Shown: in pieces, positions 19,314-28,016 of the stretch
How positions within the stretch are numbered: the first letter of the stretch is position 1
Layout: each line of letters starts with the position of its first letter
Assembly: GCF_000427865.1 (NCBI RefSeq)
Contig: NZ_ATYV01000008.1
Coordinates: forward strand, 16,339-80,338
Direction of reading: 5' to 3'
Length of the DNA: 64,000 nucleotides
Source of the DNA: Corynebacterium sputi DSM 45148
Lineage (GTDB): Bacteria; Actinomycetota; Actinomycetes; Mycobacteriales; Mycobacteriaceae
Notes under the pieces: model-generated
Database searches by the model: none
Told to the model about the DNA's origin: nothing
What the model saw: the letters and a program-made list of their open reading frames with translations, nothing else
Translations under genes and position numbers: made by a program

Positions 19314-20143
19314 ATGCGGATCCTCCGGGTGTTTAACAACAACGTGGTGCTGGCCAACCACTCCGGTACGGAGGTCGTGCTGACCGGGCGCGGCCTCGGT
19401 TTCGGGGCATCGGCAGGCGATCCGGTCGATGAGTCGAAAGTGGTCCGGATGTTCGTTCCCGAGGATCATCGGGAGCCTGACCATGTCGCTGCGCTGGCTG
19501 CGGATATTCCCCCCCGTGGTACGTCGAGCTGGCAGGATCCCTCACCGATCATCTGGAGGTCCCCTCCCCCACTGTGCTGGCGTTGGGCGATCACCTCCAC
19601 ATGGCAGTGCGACGCCAGGAACTCGGCGCACTGACGGACTCACATCCACTCGGCGCCGAGGTCCGGCACCTGTACCCGAAAGAGTTCGCCACCGCCGGTG
19701 ATCTGCTCATCGGGTGAACCAGCGCCTGGCAGAGAAGGAGATTCCTGCCCTACCGGAGTCGGAAAAGGTCGCTATCGCGCTGCATCTGGTCAACTCCGGT
19801 TTCGGAGCAGGAGACCTCCGCGAGACACACCAAATCACCGAGATCCTCTCCCAGCTCTTTGACGTCGTAGATTCCGCCTACGGCATCACCGTCGACCGCT
19901 CCTCAACAAACGCCGCCAGATTCATCACACACATGCGCTACCTATTTGTGCGGATGAAGGAGAACACCCAGCTCAACGAGGGATTCTCCACGCTCATCGA
20001 CACCCTGTCGCAGTCTCACCCCGAAGCGGTGATCTGCGGCAACCGTATTGCCGACATTCTGGAACTACGACTCGACAAGGAACTATCTGGCGCTGCACGT
20101 CACCCGGCTTACCATCAATGACAAGGCACGTCCCTCGCAGTAA
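19314..20143 (+). pseudogene. bglG: Frameshifted BglG/LicT family transcription antiterminator
   Basis: The first frame gives a CAT RNA-binding domain: MRILRVFNNNVVLANHSGTE, then GRGLGFG and KVVRMF. The frame breaks at a run of seven C (about 19508-19514), where one more C would continue into WYVELAGSL and the PRD1 stretch LGDHLHMAVRR. A second break at about 19711 restores ALPESEKVAIALHLVNSGF. A third, at about 20082, is followed by YLALHVTRL, the end of PRD2. With three lesions the gene is dead. It once controlled beta-glucoside use. Confidence 0.85.
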
Positions 20144-20153
20144 CAATCGGTTC

Positions 20154-21173
20154 TCACTGTCCGCCGCTCAGGTCTGGACGTCCGACCAATTCGCGGTACA
20201 TCATCACCTGACGCAGGCCAGAGACGAGCATCGGCGACTCCACCATCCCCTCCCACCCAAGGGACCACGTGAGCTGCGCGGCAAGGTCCCAGATGCTCAC
20301 CGCCGGGTCTTTCTCCAATACCTGTCGCACTTCCGTGGCGCGGGCCAGCACGTGATCTTCCGCGAAGCGACGCCTCTCCCCAAGGCCGGTGAAGCAGAAA
20401 CCGTGGCCGGGGATGGTGAGGTAGGCGTCGTAAAGCGAGTATTTACGCAGTGAAAGCAGGTAATCCTCGACCGGGTTGCCGCCGATCGAGGCGATGCCGA
20501 GCCCGGCGCCGGCGTTGATGTCCGGCAGAATGTGGTCGCCGACGATCGCGACCTGCGACGCCTCGTCAACGAGCGTCAGATGCCCAGGAGTGTGGCCCGG
20601 AGTCAGCACCGCTTGGAAGCCGCACACGGTGTCACCCTCATGGAGCAGGATGTCCGGCGCCTGGTCGGGGATATGTTCCAGACGAACCGGGGTCGCGAGC
20701 TGTTCCAGGATCGGTTCCAGCACCCCGTCGGGAGCGCCGGTGGTCGCCACCGTCACGGGGAAATCATCGATCCCGGTACCATTCCTCGCTGCGTCGATGG
20801 TCTCCTGTTCGAGGGCACTGATCGCGTAACGAGCGCCGGTAGCGCCCAGAAGAGTTGCAGCAGCGCCGATGTGGTCTGGATGCGCATGCGTTACGACGAC
20901 CTCATCCACATCCCCCAACCCCCGACCTTCGGACCTCAGGAACTCATCCAGATCGGACAAATACTTGTCAGCCGCCGACGGATCCGACTCGTCAATCCAG
21001 CCAGGATCGATGACCGTCACATGATCAGGACCCAAGTACACCGTCGAAAACACACTCGCCATCGAGCCTTCCCCAGGCAGCGGGATTGCGCGGACCCACA
21101 AGCTGGATTCGCTCGTGGAGGCAGCGTCGATACGCACGGGAGTCGGCTGGGGATCAAAGACCGGTTGAACCAT
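20154..21173 (-). CDS. MBL-fold metallo-hydrolase
   Basis: 339 residues. The metallo-beta-lactamase metal motif THAHPDHIG is near residue 95, with further ligands in LTPGHTPGHL and IVGDHIL, and TIPGHG near the end. It belongs to the large hydrolase group that includes glyoxalase II and lactonases; the substrate is unknown. The ATG at 21173 is chosen; a GTG at 21197 is the alternative, and neither has a clear ribosome site. SLYDAYL is encoded by a variant of the dispersed repeat (20426-20436). Confidence 0.88.
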   Translation of the reverse strand: MVQPVFDPQPTPVRIDAASTSESSLWVRAIPLPGEGSMASVFSTVYLGPDHVTVIDPGWIDESDPSAADKYLSDLDEFLRSEGRGLGDVDEVVVTHAHPDHIGAAATLLGATGARYAISALEQETIDAARNGTGIDDFPVTVATTGAPDGVLEPILEQLATPVRLEHIPDQAPDILLHEGDTVCGFQAVLTPGHTPGHLTLVDEASQVAIVGDHILPDINAGAGLGIASIGGNPVEDYLLSLRKYSLYDAYLTIPGHGFCFTGLGERRRFAEDHVLARATEVRQVLEKDPAVSIWDLAAQLTWSLGWEGMVESPMLVSGLRQVMMYRELVGRPDLSGGQ

Positions 21174-21220
21174 GACCGCAGAGTACTCGTGCCGCACGAG
21201 CCCGGATCAACCCGTGAAAA

Positions 21221-21239
21221 TTAGGGCAGGATCGCCTTA
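21221..21239 (+). promoter_or_regulatory. Candidate DtxR iron box upstream of the siderophore-binding gene
   Basis: TTAGG-N9-CCTTA, exactly the spacing and outer half-sites of the DtxR consensus TWAGG-N9-CCTWA. It lies 29 bases before the ATG of an iron-siderophore binding lipoprotein, the kind of gene DtxR controls in corynebacteria. The central nine bases match the consensus poorly. Confidence 0.6.
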
Positions 21240-21267
21240 TTTGTTCCGGTGGCCTACTTTTCTTCCC

Positions 21268-22206
21268 ATGACAACAACTTCGTGGCGTTCCACGACTAAA
21301 ACCTTCCTCGCCCTCGCGTTGGCCGCCTCCTTGGCACTGTCCGGATGCTCAACCGACGCAGAGGCCGAGAACAATGCCTCCGACGGCAGCTACACCGTCG
21401 AACACGCGATGGGTTCGACGACAATCGACGGCCCTGTTGACCGCGTGGTGGTCATCGACTCCCCGCACCTGGACTCACTGGTGGCCCTGGACGTGATCCC
21501 CGTCGGAGCAACCGAATCCGGCGCCGCCGCTGGATTCCCGGATTACCTCCCCGATCAGTTGGAAGAGACCGAATCCGTGGGCGAGACGATGGATCCGAAC
21601 ATCGAGAAGATCGCGAGCCCAGAGCCGGACCTCATCATCGGCGCAAAGGTGCGCCACGAGGAGATCTACGAACAGCTCTCCGCCATCGCCCCGACCGTCT
21701 ACTCCGAGGGCTCCGGCACCAACTGGCAGGAACAGGCGACCATTACCGCCGCAGCGGTGAACAAATCTGACGAGATGGAGGAGCAAATCGCAGCCCTCGA
21801 TGAGCGCGCAGCAGCCCTTGGAGAATCCATTCCGGAAGGCGCGACCGCTTCCATGGTCCGATTCCGCCCTGAGAACTTCCGCCTCTACGGACCTGAAACC
21901 TTCTCCGGATCCATCCTCAGCCAGGTCGGCTTCGACCTCGGTGAACGGGACTGGAACGAGTACTCAATGATGGAACTGAGCCCTGAGAACTTCGCTCAGA
22001 TCGACGGCGACTACATCTTCTACACCGTCCCTGGCGGCGACGAGACTCTCACCACCAAGCCCACCGTCGAAGGCCTGTGGGGCAACCAGCCGGGCGTCGA
22101 GAACGGGCAGGTCTACGAGTTCGAGGATGAGACCTGGATGGTCGGCATCGGGGTTCTCGGCGGCAATGCAATCCTGGATGACCTGGAGCCGGCTCTCTCC
22201 ACCTGA
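21268..22206 (+). CDS. Iron-siderophore ABC transporter substrate-binding lipoprotein
   Basis: 312 residues. The signal peptide has a lipobox LALSGC, giving a lipid-anchored Cys near residue 26. The mature domain has the FecB/FepB pattern: VDRVVVIDSPHLDSLVALD, then IEKIASPEPDLIIG and later YIFYTVPGG. It captures ferric siderophores for an ABC importer whose permease and ATPase are not nearby. The start at 21268 is chosen because the longer frame adds non-signal sequence. Regulation by DtxR is suggested by the upstream box. Confidence 0.88.
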   Translation: MTTTSWRSTTKTFLALALAASLALSGCSTDAEAENNASDGSYTVEHAMGSTTIDGPVDRVVVIDSPHLDSLVALDVIPVGATESGAAAGFPDYLPDQLEETESVGETMDPNIEKIASPEPDLIIGAKVRHEEIYEQLSAIAPTVYSEGSGTNWQEQATITAAAVNKSDEMEEQIAALDERAAALGESIPEGATASMVRFRPENFRLYGPETFSGSILSQVGFDLGERDWNEYSMMELSPENFAQIDGDYIFYTVPGGDETLTTKPTVEGLWGNQPGVENGQVYEFEDETWMVGIGVLGGNAILDDLEPALST

Positions 22207-22326
22207 GTGCGCTTATTCTCCGGCCCCACCCTTTCCCCTCCGGGGTCATCCGAGCCGATTCTGCGACTCCGGCGAGGACCTCATCCAACGCAGGAAAGGT
22301 CTTAGCCTGGCTTGGCCGGGCATCGC

Positions 22327-22755
22327 TTAGTATCGATCCGGCTCCGACCCCAGCTCGAACGCGCGACCGGAGACCTCCTTCGGGGTGATCTCGACGTAGT
22401 TGTACTTCAAGGTCGGCAGCCACGGTCGCAACGGCAAGTCGTCAGCGGCCTCAATCTCCTTAGTAGAACTCAACGCACGGGCGGTGCCCTTGATGATCAC
22501 CGACCACGCAGTCTGAGCTTCTTGGTCCACATGATCTGCCTCGAAGAGAACATCCGCATTGAGGGCAAGGCTAAACAGCTTCGTGCCTTCAGCAGTGCGG
22601 AAATATACCTTGCCTTCATGCGCCACGTAGTTCAGCGGGAAGAGGTCCATGTCATCTTTGCGGCGCACCACAACGCGCCCAAATGACTGAGTGTCCAGCA
22701 ACTCGAAGCACTCGTCGTTGCTGAGAATTTTCACGGGGTTATGCGATTGGCTCAT
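22327..22755 (-). CDS. Pyridoxamine 5'-phosphate oxidase family protein (flavin/F420-binding split barrel)
   Basis: 142 residues. The pattern 'LSNDECFELLDTQSFGRVVV', then FPLNYVAHEGKVYFRTAEGTK and FEADHVD, is typical of small PNPOx-like proteins that bind FMN, F420 or heme. No specific reaction can be assigned. The ATG at 22755 directly abuts GGAGGT, which is too close for normal use; a GTG seven codons later is possible. It is convergent with the siderophore-binding gene. Confidence 0.8.
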   Translation of the reverse strand: MSQSHNPVKILSNDECFELLDTQSFGRVVVRRKDDMDLFPLNYVAHEGKVYFRTAEGTKLFSLALNADVLFEADHVDQEAQTAWSVIIKGTARALSSTKEIEAADDLPLRPWLPTLKYNYVEITPKEVSGRAFELGSEPDRY

Positions 22756-22843
22756 ACCTCCAGTGTCCCAGTTCTCATACGGAGTGTCACCGGAATCCAC
22801 CCCCGACAGAGCCCACGAAAACGGTGTTGTTCACCACCACCGT

Positions 22844-23698
22844 CTACAGCGGCTGACACGTCGGACAGGCGTAGGTCTTCCTCCCGGCGAGATCGAACAG
22901 TGTGACTGGAGTTCCGCAGATATGACACGGCTGGCCAGTGCGGCGGTAGACGTAGACTTCGCCGCCGTGGTCGTCGGCACGCGGTTCGCGGTTCATCGCC
23001 TCGGGAGTGTGGTCGGCGCGGACGGTGTCGATGCGGCCAATGCGCACGCCGTCTCGCATGAGGTCGACCATGTCCGCGTAGATCTCGTCGAGCTGGTCGG
23101 CGGGCACCTCCTTCCCGGGAATCAGCGGATGCACACCTGCGCGGAACAGCGCCTCAGTGCGGTAAATGCTCCCGACTCCGGCATACAAAGACTGATCCAT
23201 GAGCAGCGCTCCGATCGGCTTCGCCGACCGTCGGGTTTTCGCCAGCGTGGTCTGCAGTTTCTCGTGGTTCAGGCCCTCATCGGGTCTGATGGGATCAACC
23301 CCCAGCTTCCCGACGCTCTCATCCACATCCACCGGCCCAATCACCCGACACCACTGCGGTCCACGAAGATCTGCAGCGACAGAACCATTGTCAATGCGCA
23401 GGCGAACCTGCCCGCGGGGTTCGTCGACCGGCTCGAATGTAAAAGTGCCGATCAGGCCCAGGTGAATGTGAATCGTATGAGGGGACGGGTTCTCCTGGAT
23501 TCCGAAGTGAATAAACAGGTGCTTTCCCCACGCTTCCGCGTGATCAAAGGGGACCTCGTGGCCGTCGCCGTCGGATTTCAGGATCTCAGTGACCTCTGAA
23601 GTGAATCGGCCTTGCGGTGAACTGAGGTGCACCGGTGCCCCGCCGAAAGTCTCATTGAGTTCGGTGGCGAGTCGGTGAATCACGTGTCCTTCGGGCAT
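22844..23698 (-). CDS. Fpg/Nei family DNA glycosylase (endonuclease VIII type)
   Basis: 284 residues. It begins MPEGHVIHRLA, giving the catalytic Pro2-Glu3 after Met removal. The H2TH domain includes GALLMDQSLYAGVGSIYR, with the invariant Asn of the QxxxxGxGNIY motif changed to Ser. A C-terminal zinc finger has CHIC and CPTC. It removes oxidized bases and cleaves the strand. It is the Nei2 type known in mycobacteria. Confidence 0.9.
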   Translation of the reverse strand: MPEGHVIHRLATELNETFGGAPVHLSSPQGRFTSEVTEILKSDGDGHEVPFDHAEAWGKHLFIHFGIQENPSPHTIHIHLGLIGTFTFEPVDEPRGQVRLRIDNGSVAADLRGPQWCRVIGPVDVDESVGKLGVDPIRPDEGLNHEKLQTTLAKTRRSAKPIGALLMDQSLYAGVGSIYRTEALFRAGVHPLIPGKEVPADQLDEIYADMVDLMRDGVRIGRIDTVRADHTPEAMNREPRADDHGGEVYVYRRTGQPCHICGTPVTLFDLAGRKTYACPTCQPL

Positions 23699-23824
23699 GG
23701 GTGACAGCCTAGTTCCGCCGGTGGCGCAGCATTCACAGGCATTCCCTGACGATGAAACAGCAATGAAACGGACGCTCCCTAGATTCAATGACAGAGAAGA
23801 AAAACCGTCTGAGGAGCCATTTGT

Positions 23825-24889
23825 ATGTCAGAGTTTCACGTGCCCATCATCGACATTTCCCCGTATATCTCCGGAGTGGGAAGTGCGGATGAGAAGCAGG
23901 ACGTCGCGAAGCAGATTGATAACGCAGCACGCGAGGTCGGATTCATCCAACTCACTGGGCACGGCATCACCGATGAGACGATCGCTGGTCTCGAGAATGC
24001 TCTCGACGCCTTCTTCCTGCGCGAACTGGAGCTGAAGAAGCGCGTCAGCACTCCCCCGGAGATCAATCGCGGATACTCCCCGCCGAAGTCAGAGCGGCTG
24101 AGTCTGTCTCTTGGCGTCGAGTCAGCGACCGGAATGAACGACTTTTTCGAAGCCTTCAACATCGGTACCCAAGCCTCCGACTTCACCGACCTTGACCTCT
24201 CGGAGGCGGATTATCCCGAAAACGTCTGGCCAGACACCGGCGAAAAGGGCATGGAGAAATTCCGTGCCGACCTGGAAACATACTTCTCCGCAGCCCAATC
24301 CGTGGCACGAACGCTGACCATCGCTTTCGAAGATGCGCTACAGGTCAAACGAGGCACGATCACCGGCCTCACCGACCACTCGATCGACGTGGTCCGCACG
24401 ATCAATTACGCCCTGGACCCGGGTCAGAAGGTTGAACTCGATGGGGAATTGACCGGCATGGGCGAGCACACCGACTACGGAATTGTCACTGTGCTGTGGG
24501 CTGATCGGGTCGCTGGGCTGCAAGTGCTGGGCACCGATGGTTCCTGGAATGACGTCCTCCCTGAACCCGGCGCGCTACTGGTCAATCTCGGTGACGTCAC
24601 TGCCCGCCTCACCAATGACCAATGGCGTTCCACCTTGCACCGGGTCCGCCCGCCAGTGGTCGATGGAACGATTCGTCGGCGTCGGTCGGTGGCGTTTTTC
24701 CACGACGGCAACGTCGACGCCGTAGTCGGACCCCTGCCGAACATGGTCGACGAGGATCATCCGGCGGTCTACGAGCCAATGACTGTCGGCGAGCACATCG
24801 CACGGAAACTCTCCGGCTCTCGCAGCCTCACTCTCAATGATTCCGACACTGGCCGTGAAGCCGAACGAGTCCTCAACTCAGTCCGTTAG
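23825..24889 (+). CDS. Isopenicillin N synthase family 2OG-Fe(II) oxygenase
   Basis: 354 residues. The iron ligands are H215 and D217 in GEHTDYG and a distal His in STLHRVRPP (about 272). The 2-oxoglutarate arginine lies in RRRRSVAFF (RxS, about 286-288). The N-terminus HVPIIDISPY and FIQLTGHGI are family hallmarks. It is intact, unlike the truncated relative at 18861. The substrate is unknown; such enzymes sit in pathways ranging from amino acid hydroxylation to xanthine oxidation. Confidence 0.9.
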   Translation: MSEFHVPIIDISPYISGVGSADEKQDVAKQIDNAAREVGFIQLTGHGITDETIAGLENALDAFFLRELELKKRVSTPPEINRGYSPPKSERLSLSLGVESATGMNDFFEAFNIGTQASDFTDLDLSEADYPENVWPDTGEKGMEKFRADLETYFSAAQSVARTLTIAFEDALQVKRGTITGLTDHSIDVVRTINYALDPGQKVELDGELTGMGEHTDYGIVTVLWADRVAGLQVLGTDGSWNDVLPEPGALLVNLGDVTARLTNDQWRSTLHRVRPPVVDGTIRRRRSVAFFHDGNVDAVVGPLPNMVDEDHPAVYEPMTVGEHIARKLSGSRSLTLNDSDTGREAERVLNSVR

Positions 24890-24904
24890 CAACTGCTGAT
24901 GCCC

Positions 24905-25145
24905 AGGCGCCCGAGTGAACCGAGTTTCCTTTGGTTCTCTCGGGCGTTTTCACGGTGCCATGGCATGTCGGTGAGCCAGCATTTTCGTCACGTGACGTAA
25001 AGGTGCAGGTCAGTCCGGCACTGAGAACCCCGCTCAGTGGCAGCGACAACCTCGGAGAGTGGCACTTTTGGACCGAAAAGGCCGTGAAATTGCCACTGAG
25101 CGAGGAACTCACTGCCACTCAGCGAGGGTCTGAATCCGCGGGCGG
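24905..25145 (-). repeat. Dispersed intergenic repeat, copy A
   Basis: About 240 bases between convergent genes that are homologous, in inverted orientation, to 37732-37931. Shared pieces are TGCCACT...GCGAGG modules, the 12-bp palindrome CGTCACGTGACG (24985-24996), and a terminator-like hairpin CCCGAG-tg-AACC...GGTT-ct-CTCGGG (about 24910-24943). No coding content is seen. Confidence 0.7.
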
Positions 25146-25179
25146 CTGGAAGTGACGGGATCAGCCAGTTCCGAGCCGT

Positions 25180-26520
25180 TCAGACCAGGGCTGACTGGCG
25201 GGTCCGGAGCATGTCGTTCAGCCTGGCGGCTAATTCCCGGGAATCCGCCGTCAGCAGCTCATAGTCGCGAACGACCCAGGTGCCGGCGACCATGACGTCG
25301 CGGGGCCGGCGCCCCGGATTGGACCACAATAGGCCGAGGACAGGGTCATGAACTCCGGCGTCAGGGGCATCACTGACATCCCAGACACACAGATCCGCGG
25401 CAGAGCCCTCGGTGAGCGAGCCCAACTCCGGGCGGCCGAGTCCAATCGCTGAGCCTCGGGTCGCCATATCGATGACGGTGTTCGCGGCCAGTGAGCCTCC
25501 AGCGATGGGGGAAATTTGCATGGCAAGGCGGGCGTCCGAAAGCAGGTGTCCTCCATCATTGCTGCCGCCACCGGAGGTGCCCAACCCAACGGTGACCCCG
25601 GCCTCGAGGAGCTTGGCGACAGGGGCGATCCCCCATCCCATGGGAATGTCGCATCCTGGGGCATGGGTAGCGGTGACTCCGGACGCGGCGAGCACAGCGA
25701 TTTCCTCATCGGTGACGTCGCACAAATGCGCCAGCGTCACGCCAGACTCTAGCCAGCCCCACTCCTGAAGGAGCTCCAGTGGCCGGCGGCCATATTTCTC
25801 CTGAGCGATGTGTACGTCGACCTGCTCATTGGACTGGGCTCGGCGGCGCAGGCCCAGGTCACGGGCAACGTCGGTAAGTGCGTGGAAGGTTTCCGGCCCG
25901 TCGGCGTGGACTCCCGATGGGCCCACTGCCAACTGCACCATCCCGTCTGCGGACACACCGCGGAGGCAACGGGCATCGCGGCGGGTCGCATCGCCGATGA
26001 GAGCGCTGTGAATAGCGCGGATCGAGTCTGCAGCAATGGCAGGGTCGTCGCCTGCGGTTCCGCGCACAAACACCAACCGCCCCCCGACGTCCCTAGCCGC
26101 CGCACCCGTTGCCTCCGCCATGGACACCGGATCCACACCGGCGGGCCAGGTCAGGTGATGGTCTGCGACAGTCGTCACTCCGAACAGCAGAGACTCCGCC
26201 ATCCCGACCGACGCAGCAGCATGGCCCAGTTCTGGGTCTACCGCATAGGACCGGTAAGCCTCGGCCATCACCGTCAGCCACTCACGCATTGGACGAAAGC
26301 GACTACCCGGCAAGGTTCGAAAGGCCGACTGCAACAGGTGGTGATGCGCATTGACCAGGCCTGGGGTAATCACGCAGCCGGAGACATCCACACTCCCAGT
26401 GATGTCCCGAGTGGGGGCGGAGGTGATGGCGCCGTGGGCGTCGATAAGCACGTCTGTTGCCTGCGGGTCTCCCGCACCGACCACCGCCACCGCACCAGTG
26501 AGAGCAGTTACGGCGCTCAT
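25180..26520 (-). CDS. Amidohydrolase of the 8-oxoguanine deaminase / ATZ-TRZ family
   Basis: 446 residues. The zinc motif GLVNAHHHLLQSAFR with GSRFRPMREWL is typical of the group that includes 8-oxoguanine deaminase and hydroxyatrazine hydrolases; further ligands are VDVHIAQEKYG and HAPGCDIPMGWG, and GLGTSGGGSNDGG replaces the usual 'GSDGSASND' with Gly for Asp. It deaminates or dechlorinates a purine- or triazine-like ring. The ATG overlaps the stop of the upstream reductase by 4 bases. Given the context, an oxidized purine is the likely substrate. Confidence 0.8.
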   Translation of the reverse strand: MSAVTALTGAVAVVGAGDPQATDVLIDAHGAITSAPTRDITGSVDVSGCVITPGLVNAHHHLLQSAFRTLPGSRFRPMREWLTVMAEAYRSYAVDPELGHAAASVGMAESLLFGVTTVADHHLTWPAGVDPVSMAEATGAAARDVGGRLVFVRGTAGDDPAIAADSIRAIHSALIGDATRRDARCLRGVSADGMVQLAVGPSGVHADGPETFHALTDVARDLGLRRRAQSNEQVDVHIAQEKYGRRPLELLQEWGWLESGVTLAHLCDVTDEEIAVLAASGVTATHAPGCDIPMGWGIAPVAKLLEAGVTVGLGTSGGGSNDGGHLLSDARLAMQISPIAGGSLAANTVIDMATRGSAIGLGRPELGSLTEGSAADLCVWDVSDAPDAGVHDPVLGLLWSNPGRRPRDVMVAGTWVVRDYELLTADSRELAARLNDMLRTRQSALV

Positions 26521-27596
26521 AGGTCCAGAACCAGACGGCCGCTGCTGCACCGAGAGACGCAGATCATCATGGACTCATTCTCAGAGCGCTCCTCTGGCGT
26601 GAGAACGGTATCGCGGTGCTCGATTTCACCGGAGACCACTCCCACCTCACACGTGCCGCACATACCTTCCCGGCACGATGACGCCAGCAGCATTCCCCGC
26701 TCCTCTAGGGAATCCAAGACGGACTGATCGCCTGGAACGGCCACCGTGTCACCAGACGAGGCGATGGTCACTTCGAAGGGAGTGTCGCCCTCGCCGGTCG
26801 GGCGAACCGGGGCGCTGAACTGCTCGGTGAACACGTCCACCGCTGGCTGCGGATCCACCGCCATGCGCACTGACATCGCCATCGCCCCTGGTCCGCAGAC
26901 GTACACCGCGGTACCTCGAGGCTGATTGGCCAGAGCACTGACAAAGTCGATGCGCCCATGGTCACCGCTGGTGTGGATGCGGACCCGGTCACCCCAGGTG
27001 TGCTGCAGGTCGTCGAAGTACGGCATCTCCCCCTCCGTCCTGGCCAGGCACAGTAGGGTCCACGGGCGACCGGTGCGCTCTGCCTGGGCGATCAGCGGGA
27101 GGATCGGCGTGATGCCAATGCCACCGGCGATAAACACATAATTCAGTGCACGTTGCAGGGCGAAGTGGTTGCGCGGCTGCCCAATACGCACCAGCGCGCC
27201 CGGGTCGAAGGTCTGATGGATGCGTTCGGAGCCGCCCCGGCCTCCCCGGTTGATCGAGGTGCGGTCCACAGCAATGGTGAAACTGGACAGGTCCGCAGGG
27301 TCAGAGCACAGGGAGTACTGGCGGATCAGGGAGTCGATGTGTGCGGGGGCTGCGGCGGAATCGTCACCCCAGCAGCGTTTGCCGGGGATGGCGCACTCGG
27401 GGATCTGGACATCAATGTGCGAACCGGGAGTCCACGCAGGAAGAGGTGAACCATCCGGGGATTCGAAGCGGAACTCATCCACCCAATCAGTGAGATGCCG
27501 GCGCGAGGCGATGGTGACTGTGGTCCACCCATCGTCGATAACGGGGGCGGCGGGAGACGTAACAGAGGCGGCGAGAGCGGCAGGGGCGGCGTTCAT
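26517..27596 (-). CDS. PDR/VanB family oxidoreductase (FMN, NAD, C-terminal 2Fe-2S)
   Basis: 359 residues. It has an FAD/FMN-binding barrel with RQYSLCSDP, an NAD domain with FIAGGIGITPILPL, and a plant-type ferredoxin domain with CREGMCGTC and a distal Cys. It passes electrons from NAD(P)H to an oxygenase. No Rieske oxygenase is adjacent here; it is coupled only to an amidohydrolase. It may serve the Rieske protein at 41828 or an unlinked partner. Confidence 0.88.
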   Translation of the reverse strand: MNAAPAALAASVTSPAAPVIDDGWTTVTIASRRHLTDWVDEFRFESPDGSPLPAWTPGSHIDVQIPECAIPGKRCWGDDSAAAPAHIDSLIRQYSLCSDPADLSSFTIAVDRTSINRGGRGGSERIHQTFDPGALVRIGQPRNHFALQRALNYVFIAGGIGITPILPLIAQAERTGRPWTLLCLARTEGEMPYFDDLQHTWGDRVRIHTSGDHGRIDFVSALANQPRGTAVYVCGPGAMAMSVRMAVDPQPAVDVFTEQFSAPVRPTGEGDTPFEVTIASSGDTVAVPGDQSVLDSLEERGMLLASSCREGMCGTCEVGVVSGEIEHRDTVLTPEERSENESMMICVSRCSSGRLVLDL

Positions 27597-28016
27597 CGAA
27601 GGACTCGATTCCTTAATAGACCTTGTGCAGAAGTACTCCCCGGCCCGGCTCGTACGAGACTCACTCTAACGGTGGAAACCACCGTCGATCAATGGCTCGA
27701 ACCGGTGCAACTCGGGATTTCTAGTCGGGAAGCACGGAATTACCGCAGGTCACACACTCACGTAACCGTCGTGAAACTCCGTTTAACGCAAACGGTGCCA
27801 TTGCGGCACGAATCCGACCACAAGGTCACGGACGTTATCCGCCGCCGAAACAGGGGCGAAATAACCCCTCCATACCTTGATAAATGCAAGACACACCGCC
27901 GCGGTGCACGACCGCGGGTGACGTGGATTCCCCTGGCCCGGTTTCATCCGCGTTTCCCCAACAGAGCACGCCTGCACACCGCAGCCGGTCCTTGCATGTA
28001 CCTCAAGGAGGATTCA
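27597..28016. promoter_or_regulatory. Divergent intergenic region upstream of two catabolic operons
   Basis: 420 bases with no convincing gene. It has a short hairpin CGGTGG-aaa-CCACCG (about 27671-27685) and a weak repeat core AGTCGGGAAGC (27723-27733). The AAGGAGGA ribosome site of the downstream gene ends it. Promoters for both directions must lie here, but no operator could be assigned. Confidence 0.4.

Noticed and set aside
27495..28016. An N-terminal extension of the amidohydrolase starting at 27495
   Set aside because: It overlaps the divergent reductase gene and has no conserved motif; the ATG at 28017 has an ideal ribosome site.
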